Origin: Phycisphaerae bacterium
GTDB lineage: Bacteria; Planctomycetota; Phycisphaerae; UBA1845; Fen-1342
Length of the DNA stretch: 64,000 nucleotides
Assembly (NCBI GenBank): GCA_022072445.1
Contig: JAJVHV010000020.1
Coordinates: forward strand, 62,001-126,000
Direction of reading: 5' to 3'
Shown: positions 17,789 through 26,191 of the stretch, one piece after another
How positions within the stretch are numbered: position 1 is the first letter of the stretch
Layout: each line of letters starts with the position of its first letter
Program-made: the position numbers and the translations under genes
Notes under the pieces: model-generated
The model's input: the letters and a program-made list of their open reading frames with translations, nothing else
Told to the model about the DNA's origin: nothing
Databases searched by the model: none

Positions 17789-20700
17789 GCGACTCCGACA
17801 GCTCAGGCCCTGATTCATCCAACGCGGCGCACGAACGTCTGATCGCCGCCGCACGTGGACAGCATGAGGCGGCGGCCGAGGCGTCGCGCGGGCAACGAGG
17901 AAACGACGCAGCCACGGCTGATTCCGTCAAGCACGGGCCGGCCTTCGCGCTGCCGCCGCCAGACTCGTTCGCAGGCTATCGGATTCTGCGGGAGATTCAC
18001 CGCGGCGGGCAGGGGGTCGTCTACCAGGCGATGCAAAAGAGCACCAACCGAAAAGTCGCGCTCAAGGTGATGCGCGAGGGGCCGTTTGCGGGGGCCGCGG
18101 ACAAGGCACGCTTCGACCGCGAAGTGCAGGTCCTCGGCCAGCTCAAGCACCCCAACATCGTCACCATCCATGACACCGGCGTCGCCGCCGGCTGCCACTT
18201 CTTCGTCATGGACTACATCAGCGGCCAGCCGCTCGACGTCTACATGGCCAGCGGGGCGCGCTCGATCGGGGAGACGCTCAAGCTGTTTGCCACGATCTGC
18301 GAGGCGGTCAACGCGGCCCACTTGCGCGGCGTCATTCACCGCGACCTGAAGCCCGGCAACGTCCGCATCGACAACGAGGGAGCGCCGCACATCCTCGACT
18401 TTGGGTTGGCGAAGGTAGCGGCCAGCGACGCCGAGGCGGCGGCGATGACGATGACGGGTCAGTTCGTGGGGTCCTTGCCGTGGGCCTCGCCGGAGCAGGC
18501 CGAGGGCGCGCCTGGCAAGCTCGACGTACGCACGGATGTCTACTCGCTCGGCGTGATTCTCTACCAGATGCTGACTGGGCGGTTCCCGTACGAAGTCATC
18601 GGGAACATGCGCGACGTGCTCGACCGCATCATGCGCGCCGCGCCGATCCGCCCGCGCGACATCCGCCGCGAGATCAGCGACGAACTCGAGACCATCGTCC
18701 TGAAATGCCTCAGCAAGGAGCGCGAGCGCCGCTATCAATCCGCCGGCGAGCTGGGACGCGACGTCGAGCGCTACCTCCGCGGCGAGCCGATCGAGGCCAA
18801 GCGCGATTCGCTTGGATACCTGCTGCGCAAGCAACTGCGGCGACATCGCCTCACGCTGCTGGTCGGGGCGGCGTTCTTGCTGCTGCTGTTTTGTTTTTCG
18901 ATCACGTCGTGGACGCTCTACCTCGACGCCCAGCGACGCGGCGCCCAGGCCGCGCGCGCCGCACAACGAGCCGAGCGGGCCGAGCACCAGGCGACCAATC
19001 GGCTGCGGGACGCCTACCTGGCGCAGGCCCGCGCGCGCCGCGTCGCGGACAGTCCGGGACGCCGCTTCGAGAGTCTTCAGGCCCTTCGTCAGGCGGCCGA
19101 ACTGCGGCCCACGCTCGAATTGCGCAATGAGGCAATCGCCTGCATGGCGCTGTGCGACGTGCAGGTGGAACGGACATTTCCCCGGCCGCGGCGCGCCGGT
19201 GCCGTCGCATTCACGGACCAGCTCGACCGCTACGCCATCGGCACGTTGGACGGCGAGATCACGATCCACTCCACAGAGGGCCATCAGGAGCAGGTGCGCC
19301 TGGACGGCCCCGGGCTGGAGGTGCACGTCTTGCGGTTCAGCAGTGACGGGCGACATCTCGCCGTCAAATACCACACGGATCGCACGGTGGCATGCTGGGT
19401 CTGGGACATCGAATCCGGAGAGCCGCGGCTCCAGATGGACACCGACGATTTCCGAGAAGCGATGGCCGTCGCAGCGGACGGCCGCTACGCGGCCCTGGGC
19501 CTACGCACGGGCGGCGTCACGCTCTACGGGCTGCCTTCGGGAGAAGCATGGAAGACGATCGGCGTGACGGGCGACGCGGCCTTCGTTGCGTTCCACCCGT
19601 CCGGCCGGATGCTCGCGGTGTGCGGCTTCGGCGACCCACCCGTATCGGTTTGGGACGTCGATTCAGAACAGTGCCTGGCGTCGATGAATGCGCCGGCCGG
19701 TGTCTATCACGTCGCCTGGAGCGCCGACGGCCGGCGTCTGGCGGGCGCCTGCAAAGACCGGAACGTGTACCTGTGGGACGCGCGGACCGGACGCCTGGAG
19801 ATGACGTTTGCCGGGCATCGGCACGACGCTCGCTTCGTCTGGATCACCGAGTACGACGACCTCCTGCTTTCGCGCGGCTGGGACAACACCTTGCGACTGT
19901 GGAACCCCCGCACGGGCGCCCCGCTGATGGGCCCGCTCCAGGGCTGTCTACCCGACGCGATCGCCGAGTATCGCATTGCTGGACGCATCGGAAGCTCCAT
20001 GGGTATCCTTCGATTCGAGCCGGCCCACGAATGCCGACGGCTGATCTCCGCCGCGAATCACGAAGGCGCCGCCGGGGCTACGTTCGCCCCGGACGACCGG
20101 CTCGTCGCGACGCACGGCGAGGATGGACTCACGCTCTGGGACCGGCTCACGGGCAAAGAGGTGGCCGCCGTGAGCACGCATCCCACCTGGTCGGCTGTGT
20201 TCCTTCCCGATGGCTCAGGCCTGGTCTCAACGACGGCCGAGGGCGCCCACTACTGGCCGCTCGCGGTCGATGAAGACGGAGTCCGTGTGGGCGTTCCGAA
20301 ATCATGGCCGCAGCCGGGCATCAATCGGGTGTGTCTCGGTCCCGACGGCCGCAGCGTGGTGATCTGCGGCGCCCGGCGGATCGTCGTGCTCGAAGTCCCC
20401 GAGTGGCGCGAACGAGTCGGGCTGGAAGGATACGGCGGCGTGGATATGCCCGCGCTCAGCCCCGACGGTCGGTGGCTCTTCACCGGCGTCCGCGTGGCGC
20501 ACGAAGCCATCGCCAAACTCTGGGATATGCAGACTCGTGAGCCTGTCCGCGAGTTCCCGGGCGCCAATCGGTTCGGAACGTTCAGCCCGGACGGCCGCTG
20601 GTTGGTCGTCGGTGACAACACAGTACCTGAGTACGCCTTTTACGAGGTCGGAAGCTGGACACTGCACCACCGCATCCCGCTGGAGCCGGGTACGACGACG

Positions 20701-21018
20701 CTTGTCCCCGCATTCACGCCGGACGGCCGGATCGCAGCGGTGCCGCGGACCCGCTTCGATGTCATGCTGTTAGACGCGGCTTCGGGCCGGCAGCTCGCTA
20801 CGCTTGCCGCTCCGGAACAGGAGATGGCAGGCTCGCTCTGCGTCAGTCGCGATGGCACCTGCCTGGCCGTCGGCACATCCGGCCGCATCACGTACGTGTG
20901 GGACCTGGCCCGCATCCGCCGCCAGCTCCGCGAGATGGGCCTCGACTGGGACGATCCGGAAGTTCCCCTCGGCGGAGAATCGGCACTTCCTCACGTTCCG
21001 CACGGCTCGGCACCTTGA
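17785..21018 (+). CDS. Membrane Ser/Thr protein kinase with WD40-like sensor region
   Basis: The 1,077-residue product starts at the ATG overlapping the upstream kinase stop. The kinase domain (about 57-330) has all key motifs: GGQGVVYQA, ALKVM, HRDLKPGN, DFGLAK and WASPEQAEG. A helix at about 355-377 (LTLLVGAAFLLLLFCFSITS) leads to a coiled segment and then a beta-propeller-like part to the C-terminus, with weak WD40 repeats such as SADGRRLAGACKDRNVYLWD, LRLWNPRTGAP, SPDGRWLFTG and AVGTSGRITYVWDL. Compared with its neighbour, the kinase half is duplicated and the sensor half replaced. The shared operon with a sigma factor suggests both kinases sense different extracytoplasmic signals and feed one response; that is inference. 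Confidence 0.93.
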   Translation: MSDSDSSGPDSSNAAHERLIAAARGQHEAAAEASRGQRGNDAATADSVKHGPAFALPPPDSFAGYRILREIHRGGQGVVYQAMQKSTNRKVALKVMREGPFAGAADKARFDREVQVLGQLKHPNIVTIHDTGVAAGCHFFVMDYISGQPLDVYMASGARSIGETLKLFATICEAVNAAHLRGVIHRDLKPGNVRIDNEGAPHILDFGLAKVAASDAEAAAMTMTGQFVGSLPWASPEQAEGAPGKLDVRTDVYSLGVILYQMLTGRFPYEVIGNMRDVLDRIMRAAPIRPRDIRREISDELETIVLKCLSKERERRYQSAGELGRDVERYLRGEPIEAKRDSLGYLLRKQLRRHRLTLLVGAAFLLLLFCFSITSWTLYLDAQRRGAQAARAAQRAERAEHQATNRLRDAYLAQARARRVADSPGRRFESLQALRQAAELRPTLELRNEAIACMALCDVQVERTFPRPRRAGAVAFTDQLDRYAIGTLDGEITIHSTEGHQEQVRLDGPGLEVHVLRFSSDGRHLAVKYHTDRTVACWVWDIESGEPRLQMDTDDFREAMAVAADGRYAALGLRTGGVTLYGLPSGEAWKTIGVTGDAAFVAFHPSGRMLAVCGFGDPPVSVWDVDSEQCLASMNAPAGVYHVAWSADGRRLAGACKDRNVYLWDARTGRLEMTFAGHRHDARFVWITEYDDLLLSRGWDNTLRLWNPRTGAPLMGPLQGCLPDAIAEYRIAGRIGSSMGILRFEPAHECRRLISAANHEGAAGATFAPDDRLVATHGEDGLTLWDRLTGKEVAAVSTHPTWSAVFLPDGSGLVSTTAEGAHYWPLAVDEDGVRVGVPKSWPQPGINRVCLGPDGRSVVICGARRIVVLEVPEWRERVGLEGYGGVDMPALSPDGRWLFTGVRVAHEAIAKLWDMQTREPVREFPGANRFGTFSPDGRWLVVGDNTVPEYAFYEVGSWTLHHRIPLEPGTTTLVPAFTPDGRIAAVPRTRFDVMLLDAASGRQLATLAAPEQEMAGSLCVSRDGTCLAVGTSGRITYVWDLARIRRQLREMGLDWDDPEVPLGGESALPHVPHGSAP
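18583..18821 (+). repeat. Near-identical 239-bp tract shared by the two kinase genes (copy 2)
   Basis: Partner of 15332-15570. It covers the end of the kinase domain from about FPYEVIGNMRDVLDR to EAKRDSLGYL, just before the membrane helix where the two proteins stop resembling each other. Confidence 0.9.
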
Positions 21019-21240
21019 GCCGCCGACTGCGTCCAACAATTCTCGCGTGACGTCCAGCCAGCGGTTACCAATACAACTAGTCCGCGCAGAAACGCTCGAT
21101 CAAGGGTTTCCCCCTCCGCCCGCCGCGCGCTCAAAGTTCTCACGAGATCACCGTGAGCCGCTCAGCCGCCTGTCGCAACACCCGTGAGAGCCGGGGCGTG
21201 TGCCACGGCGACCAACGTGAAGCAACCCAGGAGCAGGACC

Positions 21241-21831
21241 ATGTTTCGGAACGCACTTCGGAATCGGCGGACCCTTGACGGACGGTTCCCCACGCAGACT
21301 CTGATCCCATCAGTCGTGATGTTCTGTACTGCCGCCACCGCCATCGCCGGTGATGGAAAGGACTGGATCATCGTCGGAGAAGGCAACGGCCAGAAGGTCC
21401 AGAGCGGCGCCGCCTACACACTCGTCAACCGCAACTGCGGTGACGCCCTGGTCTACGGTGAGCGCGACTACGGCATCAACCTGAAGTGGGCGAACGCCAA
21501 GAAAGCTGGGAAATCCATCCACGTTGAGGCCGAAAGCGGCTCGGTCGTGAAGTTCGGGAGCAAGGTGGCCATCAAGGTCGACGGCGGCGGATATCTCAAG
21601 TACGAGGAACGCCGCTGGGGCATCAACCTGAAGTGGTCTCCCACACCCGTCTACGAGTGGGAAATCCAGGGCGGTACCGCCGGCCAGCCCGTGACGACCG
21701 GCGTGGCAGTCTCGCTCTACAACACTGTGGAGAAAGATCACATGATCTACTGCAAGCGTCCCTGGAAGGTGATCAACCTGGGGTGGGAGGACGACTGTAT
21801 TGCAGGCGTCCGCCCGCCGGACCTGCCGTAA
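21241..21831 (+). CDS. Small secreted repeat protein, possibly beta-trefoil-like
   Basis: I do not recognise a named family. The ATG at 21241 follows AGGAG at 21229 and gives 196 residues. The N-terminal part has a signal-like hydrophobic stretch (LIPSVVMFCTAATAIAG). The mature part shows three related units with a Y/L-x-Y-x-E-R-x-x-GINLKW pattern: ALVYGERDYGINLKWA, YLKYEERRWGINLKWS and MIYCKRPWKVINLGWE. Three such units of about 45-50 residues suggest a three-fold beta fold such as a beta-trefoil. It is the first of three exported-protein genes lying directly after the kinase pair, so it may be part of the same regulated surface response. The 220-base gap before it could hold its own promoter, but none stands out. 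Confidence 0.75.
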   Translation: MFRNALRNRRTLDGRFPTQTLIPSVVMFCTAATAIAGDGKDWIIVGEGNGQKVQSGAAYTLVNRNCGDALVYGERDYGINLKWANAKKAGKSIHVEAESGSVVKFGSKVAIKVDGGGYLKYEERRWGINLKWSPTPVYEWEIQGGTAGQPVTTGVAVSLYNTVEKDHMIYCKRPWKVINLGWEDDCIAGVRPPDLP

Positions 21832-22039
21832 GAACGCGACCTACTCACGTTGACTCTCTGACGAGCTCCGAGCCGATTGGCGGTTCGGAGCTCGCTCCGT
21901 CTTTGCCACCCTCCGGTCACGGTGTCCCCGAATTTTCAGCCGCGTGATTTCTCCGCCGGTATGTCGCACCAACTTCGAAGCCCACAATCACGGCACGGTG
22001 CGGCGATGTGGGCGGGATGGCTCATGTGGAGGTTCTGCC

Positions 22040-23113
22040 ATGAATCGCATCTGGTTCGTTTCGACGATCGTCTGTGCGTCCACACTGCTCAGCGCGGCTG
22101 CCTCGCCGCAGGACAAGCAAGGCCAGGCGCCCGACCGACAAAGCCCGCAGAAATTGGCTGCCGGGTTGCGGAACCCGGACGTGGCCCGGCTCTTCGGTCA
22201 CATGCTGGAGCGGCACGAGGCCGGCTACCCCGGCGGCAAATCGCCTCTCGAGCAACGCTTCGCCGCGGCGATGGCCAGAGGAGGCATCTCGAACGCGTTC
22301 GTTCGAAACGCTTGCGCAAAACTGAAGCCTTGCCAGGCGGCCCTGAATCGCGTCGCTCGTAACACCGAGATCAGAACGTTGTCAGTCCAAAAGCCCGCGC
22401 CTCAGAAGCTCCTGCGCAAGGTGCTCCGATCAAAGAACGGCGTAGGCGGCACGAGGTCTCTCGCATCCCCGTCCGTGCGCTATGCCATCCGGCTGCGCGG
22501 CGTGAAGTCTCTCGTGTGCGCCGACGACGTCGGCTGGGAGAGGGACTGTGACGAAGAAGAGCCGTTTGTCGTCTGGAGCTGCTACGGCCCCGACTACATG
22601 CGCAGCGGCGTCACCGACACCGGTGAGGGTGTCAAGAAGGGCGACAACTGGGACTTCCGCCAGCAGGTGAACATCTTCAGTGCCTCACCCGATTCCATCG
22701 AAAGTGCCGTCCCGCCGCCCTGGCTTCTCTTCGCCTATCAGGTCATCGAGGACGACCCTGGCGGCGCAACCAAGGACGACTGGCGGCAGGCGTTCGGTTC
22801 CGCGAGCGCGTTCGCGGGCGCCCTCTTCGAGGGAAACTACGAGGAAGCCATCGACCAAGTGGACGATCTGCTCGTCGACGCCAAAGAGCTGATCATGAAA
22901 CTGTCCGGCGGCGAGGACGACCTGTATCCGACGCTTTCCGCGTATTTCACGCCACAAGTTATCGCTGAGTGTACGTCCGGCAACACGACGCCGCCGTTGA
23001 ACTCGGAGCCATTCAATCACCCCGGCAATTATCGGGGGCTGTCGCTGCAAATCGGAAGAACCCCCGAAAACAAGCCTCACTGGGCTGTGCTTTACGAAAT
23101 TACGCGTCGTTGA
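22040..23113 (+). CDS. Secreted protein of unknown function
   Basis: The start at 22040 has GGAGG at 22028-22032 and gives a 357-residue protein with a signal peptide (MNRIWFVSTIVCASTLLSAAAS). No family is recognised. The N-terminal third is basic and helical with two cysteines (RNACAKLKPCQAAL). The middle has CADDVGWERDCDEEEPFVVWSCYGPDY and looks like a beta-rich module with possible disulfides. The C-terminal part (DDWRQAFGSASAFAGALFEGNYEEAIDQVDDLLVDAKELIMKL) is helical and acidic. The order after two kinases and next to a lipoprotein gene on the same strand suggests an envelope-related cluster, but no function can be stated. Confidence 0.7.
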   Translation: MNRIWFVSTIVCASTLLSAAASPQDKQGQAPDRQSPQKLAAGLRNPDVARLFGHMLERHEAGYPGGKSPLEQRFAAAMARGGISNAFVRNACAKLKPCQAALNRVARNTEIRTLSVQKPAPQKLLRKVLRSKNGVGGTRSLASPSVRYAIRLRGVKSLVCADDVGWERDCDEEEPFVVWSCYGPDYMRSGVTDTGEGVKKGDNWDFRQQVNIFSASPDSIESAVPPPWLLFAYQVIEDDPGGATKDDWRQAFGSASAFAGALFEGNYEEAIDQVDDLLVDAKELIMKLSGGEDDLYPTLSAYFTPQVIAECTSGNTTPPLNSEPFNHPGNYRGLSLQIGRTPENKPHWAVLYEITRR

Positions 23114-23152
23114 CGAATGGACCACGACACGCACAACGTAGGAGGATCTCAC

Positions 23153-23911
23153 ATGACTACGCGAAGACTACCACGGCGCGCACTCATGCTTGCGGCCGCC
23201 GCATCGATCACACTGCTCGGCGCGTGCGCTTCCAACAAGGGCATGAAATCCGGCAACCTGGTGGCGCAGGGCCACAATGAAACCCTCGGCGACTCCGTGC
23301 AGGATCGTTCCGACTCGTCCGAAGCCGAGGACGACGAAGACGCCGGCGAAAACGGGGATGCCCAGACGCACGGCCAGGACGAGGAGTCCCAAGTCCAGGA
23401 GGGGGAATCACAGACCCAGGGTGAGGAGACCCAGAACCAGAACGAGGGATCCCAGACCCAGGAGCAGGATGACTCCTCCGAAGCGCAAAGCGGCGCGACA
23501 TCCGAATTGGGTTCGCGCGTGCTCGACAAGGTGAGCCAACGGCTGGGCGACCGGCTGCTGGACGTTCTCGATCGTGGCCTCGACAGAGTCGCCACGGAGC
23601 CCGATAACACGCATTCGGCACCGCCATCCCCGCCCCCTGACGACGGGACGGACCCTTCGGCCGGAGCGCAGCCGCCGGGAAAATCCGGCGGCAAGAGCCT
23701 GGATTTCAGGTACGTGAGCCCGTCGACGCGGATGAAATCCGTTCCTCTTGCCGACAATTCGAAGGCGAAGCGCCTGAGCAACCGCGCGCTTAAGTCCGCA
23801 AAGAGAAACGTGCCTGATCAGACCAAGCCACGGAAGAACATCCGAGAAAAGTCTACCTCAAAAGACAGAATGACGCAGAAACGCAACAAGCCGCCCGTGC
23901 CGCCATTCTGA
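23153..23911 (+). CDS. Low-complexity lipoprotein with acidic Gln-rich middle and basic tail
   Basis: GGAGG lies just before the ATG at 23153. The 252-residue protein has a lipoprotein signal ending ITLLGACAS, so cysteine becomes lipidated. Residues about 45-115 are strongly acidic and rich in Gln, Glu and Ser, with repeated ESQTQ/EETQNQ-type units; next is a short predicted helix (SRVLDKVSQRLGDRLLDVLDRGLDRVA), a proline-rich linker and a lysine/arginine-rich C-terminal tail. It has no recognisable domain. A charged spacer with a basic end could bind nucleic acid or anionic cell-wall polymer, but that is a guess. It is the last gene of the cluster, followed 24 bases on by a strong terminator. 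Confidence 0.7.
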   Translation: MTTRRLPRRALMLAAAASITLLGACASNKGMKSGNLVAQGHNETLGDSVQDRSDSSEAEDDEDAGENGDAQTHGQDEESQVQEGESQTQGEETQNQNEGSQTQEQDDSSEAQSGATSELGSRVLDKVSQRLGDRLLDVLDRGLDRVATEPDNTHSAPPSPPPDDGTDPSAGAQPPGKSGGKSLDFRYVSPSTRMKSVPLADNSKAKRLSNRALKSAKRNVPDQTKPRKNIREKSTSKDRMTQKRNKPPVPPF

Positions 23912-23934
23912 CGCCGACGCCCGCAAGAAAGCAG

Positions 23935-23970
23935 GGCAGGTCGCCGCTGGGCGACCTGCCGCTCCTTTTC
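23935..23970 (+). terminator. Intrinsic terminator, probably acting in both directions
   Basis: An 11-bp perfect stem, GGCAGGTCGCC (23935-23945) and GGCGACCTGCC (23950-23960), with a GCTG loop, is followed by GCTCCTTTTC. It lies between the converging ends of the lipoprotein gene (23911) and the PEP-CTERM gene (23988). Confidence 0.8.
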
Positions 23971-23987
23971 TCAAACCGACCGCCGTA

Positions 23988-24683
23988 TTATCCGCGCCGA
24001 CGCAACACGCGCAGCAGCGCCAGTCCGCCCGCCGTCAACCCGAACACCGTCGCCGGCTCGGGGACGGTCGACGTCCGCCAGCGCCCGTTCGGCAGATCAA
24101 GCTCAAATCGGACGATCTCATTGGCAATCGTCGTCGTCACCTGATTGTCCGCCGCCGAGTTGCCGAAGTTGTCGCCGATCGAAATGTCCCAACTGAACGA
24201 CTCGCGGAACTTGAAGCCGTACGTGCCGGGCGCCGCGATCGTGTAATCAACCGAGTACAGCCCGCCGCCCATGTCCGTCAATTGCCGGGCGGCGCTGTCC
24301 AGGTTCTCGTCCCAGTTATTGAACGCGCCCTGGATTTCCCAGCCGAACATGGCGGGATCGTCATACCCGACGCGATCTTGCGGTGGATTCCATCCGTCGG
24401 CGATCGCGCCGGGGATGAAGTGAAACGTGATCGCTCCGCCCGCGTTGACCGCCGTCCGCGCGTCCGAGCCGGGCCAGCTCTGCGCCCAGTCGTTGAACGC
24501 GACCTTGAAGTTATGCCGGTCACCGGGGTTTAAACCGCCCGCCGTCAGCGAATACGTGCCATCCAGGTCGTCATTCATCGGCGACTCGCCCCATCCGTTA
24601 AAAGTGCCTCGAACGTTGTAGGGCTGTGCGAGGGCGGCGACGGCCGCGAAACCAACGATTGCAATCGCGATGAGTTGCTTCAT
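23988..24683 (-). CDS. PEP-CTERM sorting domain protein with carbohydrate-binding-like fold
   Basis: The start at 24683 follows GGGAGGCAGGAA and gives a 231-residue protein with a signal peptide (IAIAIVGFAAVAALAQP). Two related units carry FNGWGE and FNNWDE with later YTIAAPGTYGFKFRE-like strands; this is the look of starch-binding or CBM48-like beta sandwiches. The C-terminus is a textbook PEP-CTERM signal: VPEPATVFGLTAGGLALL plus RVLRRRG. Such proteins are exported, then sorted and cleaved by an exosortase, often for release or attachment in exopolysaccharide. No exosortase gene is in the window. The sugar-binding role is inferred. Confidence 0.85.
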   Translation of the reverse strand: MKQLIAIAIVGFAAVAALAQPYNVRGTFNGWGESPMNDDLDGTYSLTAGGLNPGDRHNFKVAFNDWAQSWPGSDARTAVNAGGAITFHFIPGAIADGWNPPQDRVGYDDPAMFGWEIQGAFNNWDENLDSAARQLTDMGGGLYSVDYTIAAPGTYGFKFRESFSWDISIGDNFGNSAADNQVTTTIANEIVRFELDLPNGRWRTSTVPEPATVFGLTAGGLALLRVLRRRG

Positions 24684-24821
24684 TTCCTGCCTCCCAAGGC
24701 GGTCCGAACGGACCGACCAGAACCACATCCTATCCTACCCGCTGGCGACGGTCGCCGCAACGCGGCGCTGGCACCGTTTTCACAACCATGTGCCAGCCCG
24801 CGCCGCGGGTCCGAGAATCTA

Positions 24822-25925
24822 CTAGCAGCCGCCGCCCGAGAGCGCCGCCACGAAGCCGTCAACGTCAAACCCGTTGACCGAACCGTCGCCGTTCACGTCG
24901 CCGGCGCACGGCGAGCACGGGCTTCCGCCGCCGGTCAGCAATGCAACCAGCGGGTCGATGTCGAAGCCGTTGACCGAGCCGTCGCAGTTTGTGTCGCACG
25001 GCACGCACGAGCCGCCGGTCAGTGTATAGGTCACCCACTGCGTTCCGTCGAACATCGGATCGGTGTCGAAGTGATAGCCGGGCCGCGTGAACGGGTCACC
25101 CGAGTTGTTCACGCCGTTGATCTCGTCGCCCAGCCCGTCATACGGCGGAAGGGCCTGGTTCGAAATGTAGCCGTCGCCGCTTCCGCTTTTGAGCATCGCC
25201 CAGAGGCGGATGTCGCTGCCGCCGGCCGGCGAACCGATCATGGTGAGCGGGATCAGTGCTTCCATGCCGGTCGTCGCGTCAGTCGGATCGCCCAGTCCGC
25301 CGCCGTCGCCCGTGCCCAGCACGCCGACGATGTTGCTGTTGTCCATCGCGACCTTCAGGTCCGGATTCACGTCCAGATCGCCGTTGCCCGACGCGACAAA
25401 ACCCTGGCCCTGATAGGCCTTGTTACCCTCGAACACGCACGCGCACACGCCCGCTTCCAGCGTGTACCAGGTCACGTAGATGTTCCCCGCGAAGCAGTCG
25501 AACGCCATCGCATAATCCGGCTCAAAGCCGCTGTCGAACGTGCTGTTATGCAGGCCGTTCATGGCGTAGGGCGGGCCTTCGTCGAAGCCCGGATCGGAAT
25601 TGACCGTCGCCTGACCGCCCGTCTGCGTGTCGAAGAAAATGATGTAGCAGTTGCCGTTGTACTGAAGGTTACCCGTAATCGAAATCCGCAGGTTCGTCCC
25701 GTCGTCATCCACCCACATGCGGTCCATTTCGTTGCCGCTGTTGCACGGGTCGCCGCAGCCAGGATCCTGCGACGGGTCGGTGTCGTTGCCGTAGCTGGTC
25801 GGGTTCGTCTGCGTCACGATCAACGGCGAGCCGCTGTGAATGTCGGGGATGTTGACGCCGTCGACCTGGGCAAGCGCCAGTGTCGCGGTACAGCAAAGTG
25901 CGAGAATTCCCACAGTGGTGCGCAT
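24822..25925 (-). CDS. Exported protein with C-terminal dockerin-type repeat pair
   Basis: I use the second ATG (25925), because AAGGAG is too close to the first (25934) and well placed for the second; the product is about 367 residues with a signal peptide (TTVGILALCCTATLALAQ). The large middle domain is beta-rich and acidic with many Gly and Asp, and has no recognised family; segments such as YIIFFDTQTGG and NIYVTWYTL suggest a laminin-G or hydrolase-like beta fold. The C-terminal 60 residues carry two calcium-binding dockerin-like units, DTNCDGSVNGFDIDPLVALL and DVNGDGSVNGFDVDGFVAAL, framed by cysteines. Such dockerin-like ends are common on planctomycete exported proteins and may mediate surface attachment. 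It may be transcribed with the downstream PEP-CTERM gene. Confidence 0.82.
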   Translation of the reverse strand: MRTTVGILALCCTATLALAQVDGVNIPDIHSGSPLIVTQTNPTSYGNDTDPSQDPGCGDPCNSGNEMDRMWVDDDGTNLRISITGNLQYNGNCYIIFFDTQTGGQATVNSDPGFDEGPPYAMNGLHNSTFDSGFEPDYAMAFDCFAGNIYVTWYTLEAGVCACVFEGNKAYQGQGFVASGNGDLDVNPDLKVAMDNSNIVGVLGTGDGGGLGDPTDATTGMEALIPLTMIGSPAGGSDIRLWAMLKSGSGDGYISNQALPPYDGLGDEINGVNNSGDPFTRPGYHFDTDPMFDGTQWVTYTLTGGSCVPCDTNCDGSVNGFDIDPLVALLTGGGSPCSPCAGDVNGDGSVNGFDVDGFVAALSGGGC

Positions 25926-25945
25926 GTTTCCCATGCTCCTTGAAG

Positions 25946-25961
25946 CTGAAAGTGCTTTCAG
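25946..25961 (-). promoter_or_regulatory. 16-base palindrome upstream of the dockerin gene
   Basis: CTGAAAG-TG-CTTTCAG lies about 20 bases before the start at 25925, in the gap dividing this gene from the divergent pyk. It could be an operator or a leader hairpin. No promoter is clear next to it. Confidence 0.4.
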
Positions 25962-26191
25962 TGCCCCTCCGGCGCGCTGACCATCCTCAGGTCAGACCCG
26001 AACGCGCGGGGCCAACTGTAACGTCTCTCAATAGAATAAAGCCAGTCGGTTCGCAGTCCAAGCCGTTTCTGCCGATCCGGCGTTGGCGACCAGGTCGAGC
26101 TAGCCATGCTCGCGTGAGGGGCAAGGCGCGTGCCAATTGCGGCACCTTCTGCGCGTTTCGCGACGCCCAACCCGCCGATAGGATGTTCGCC

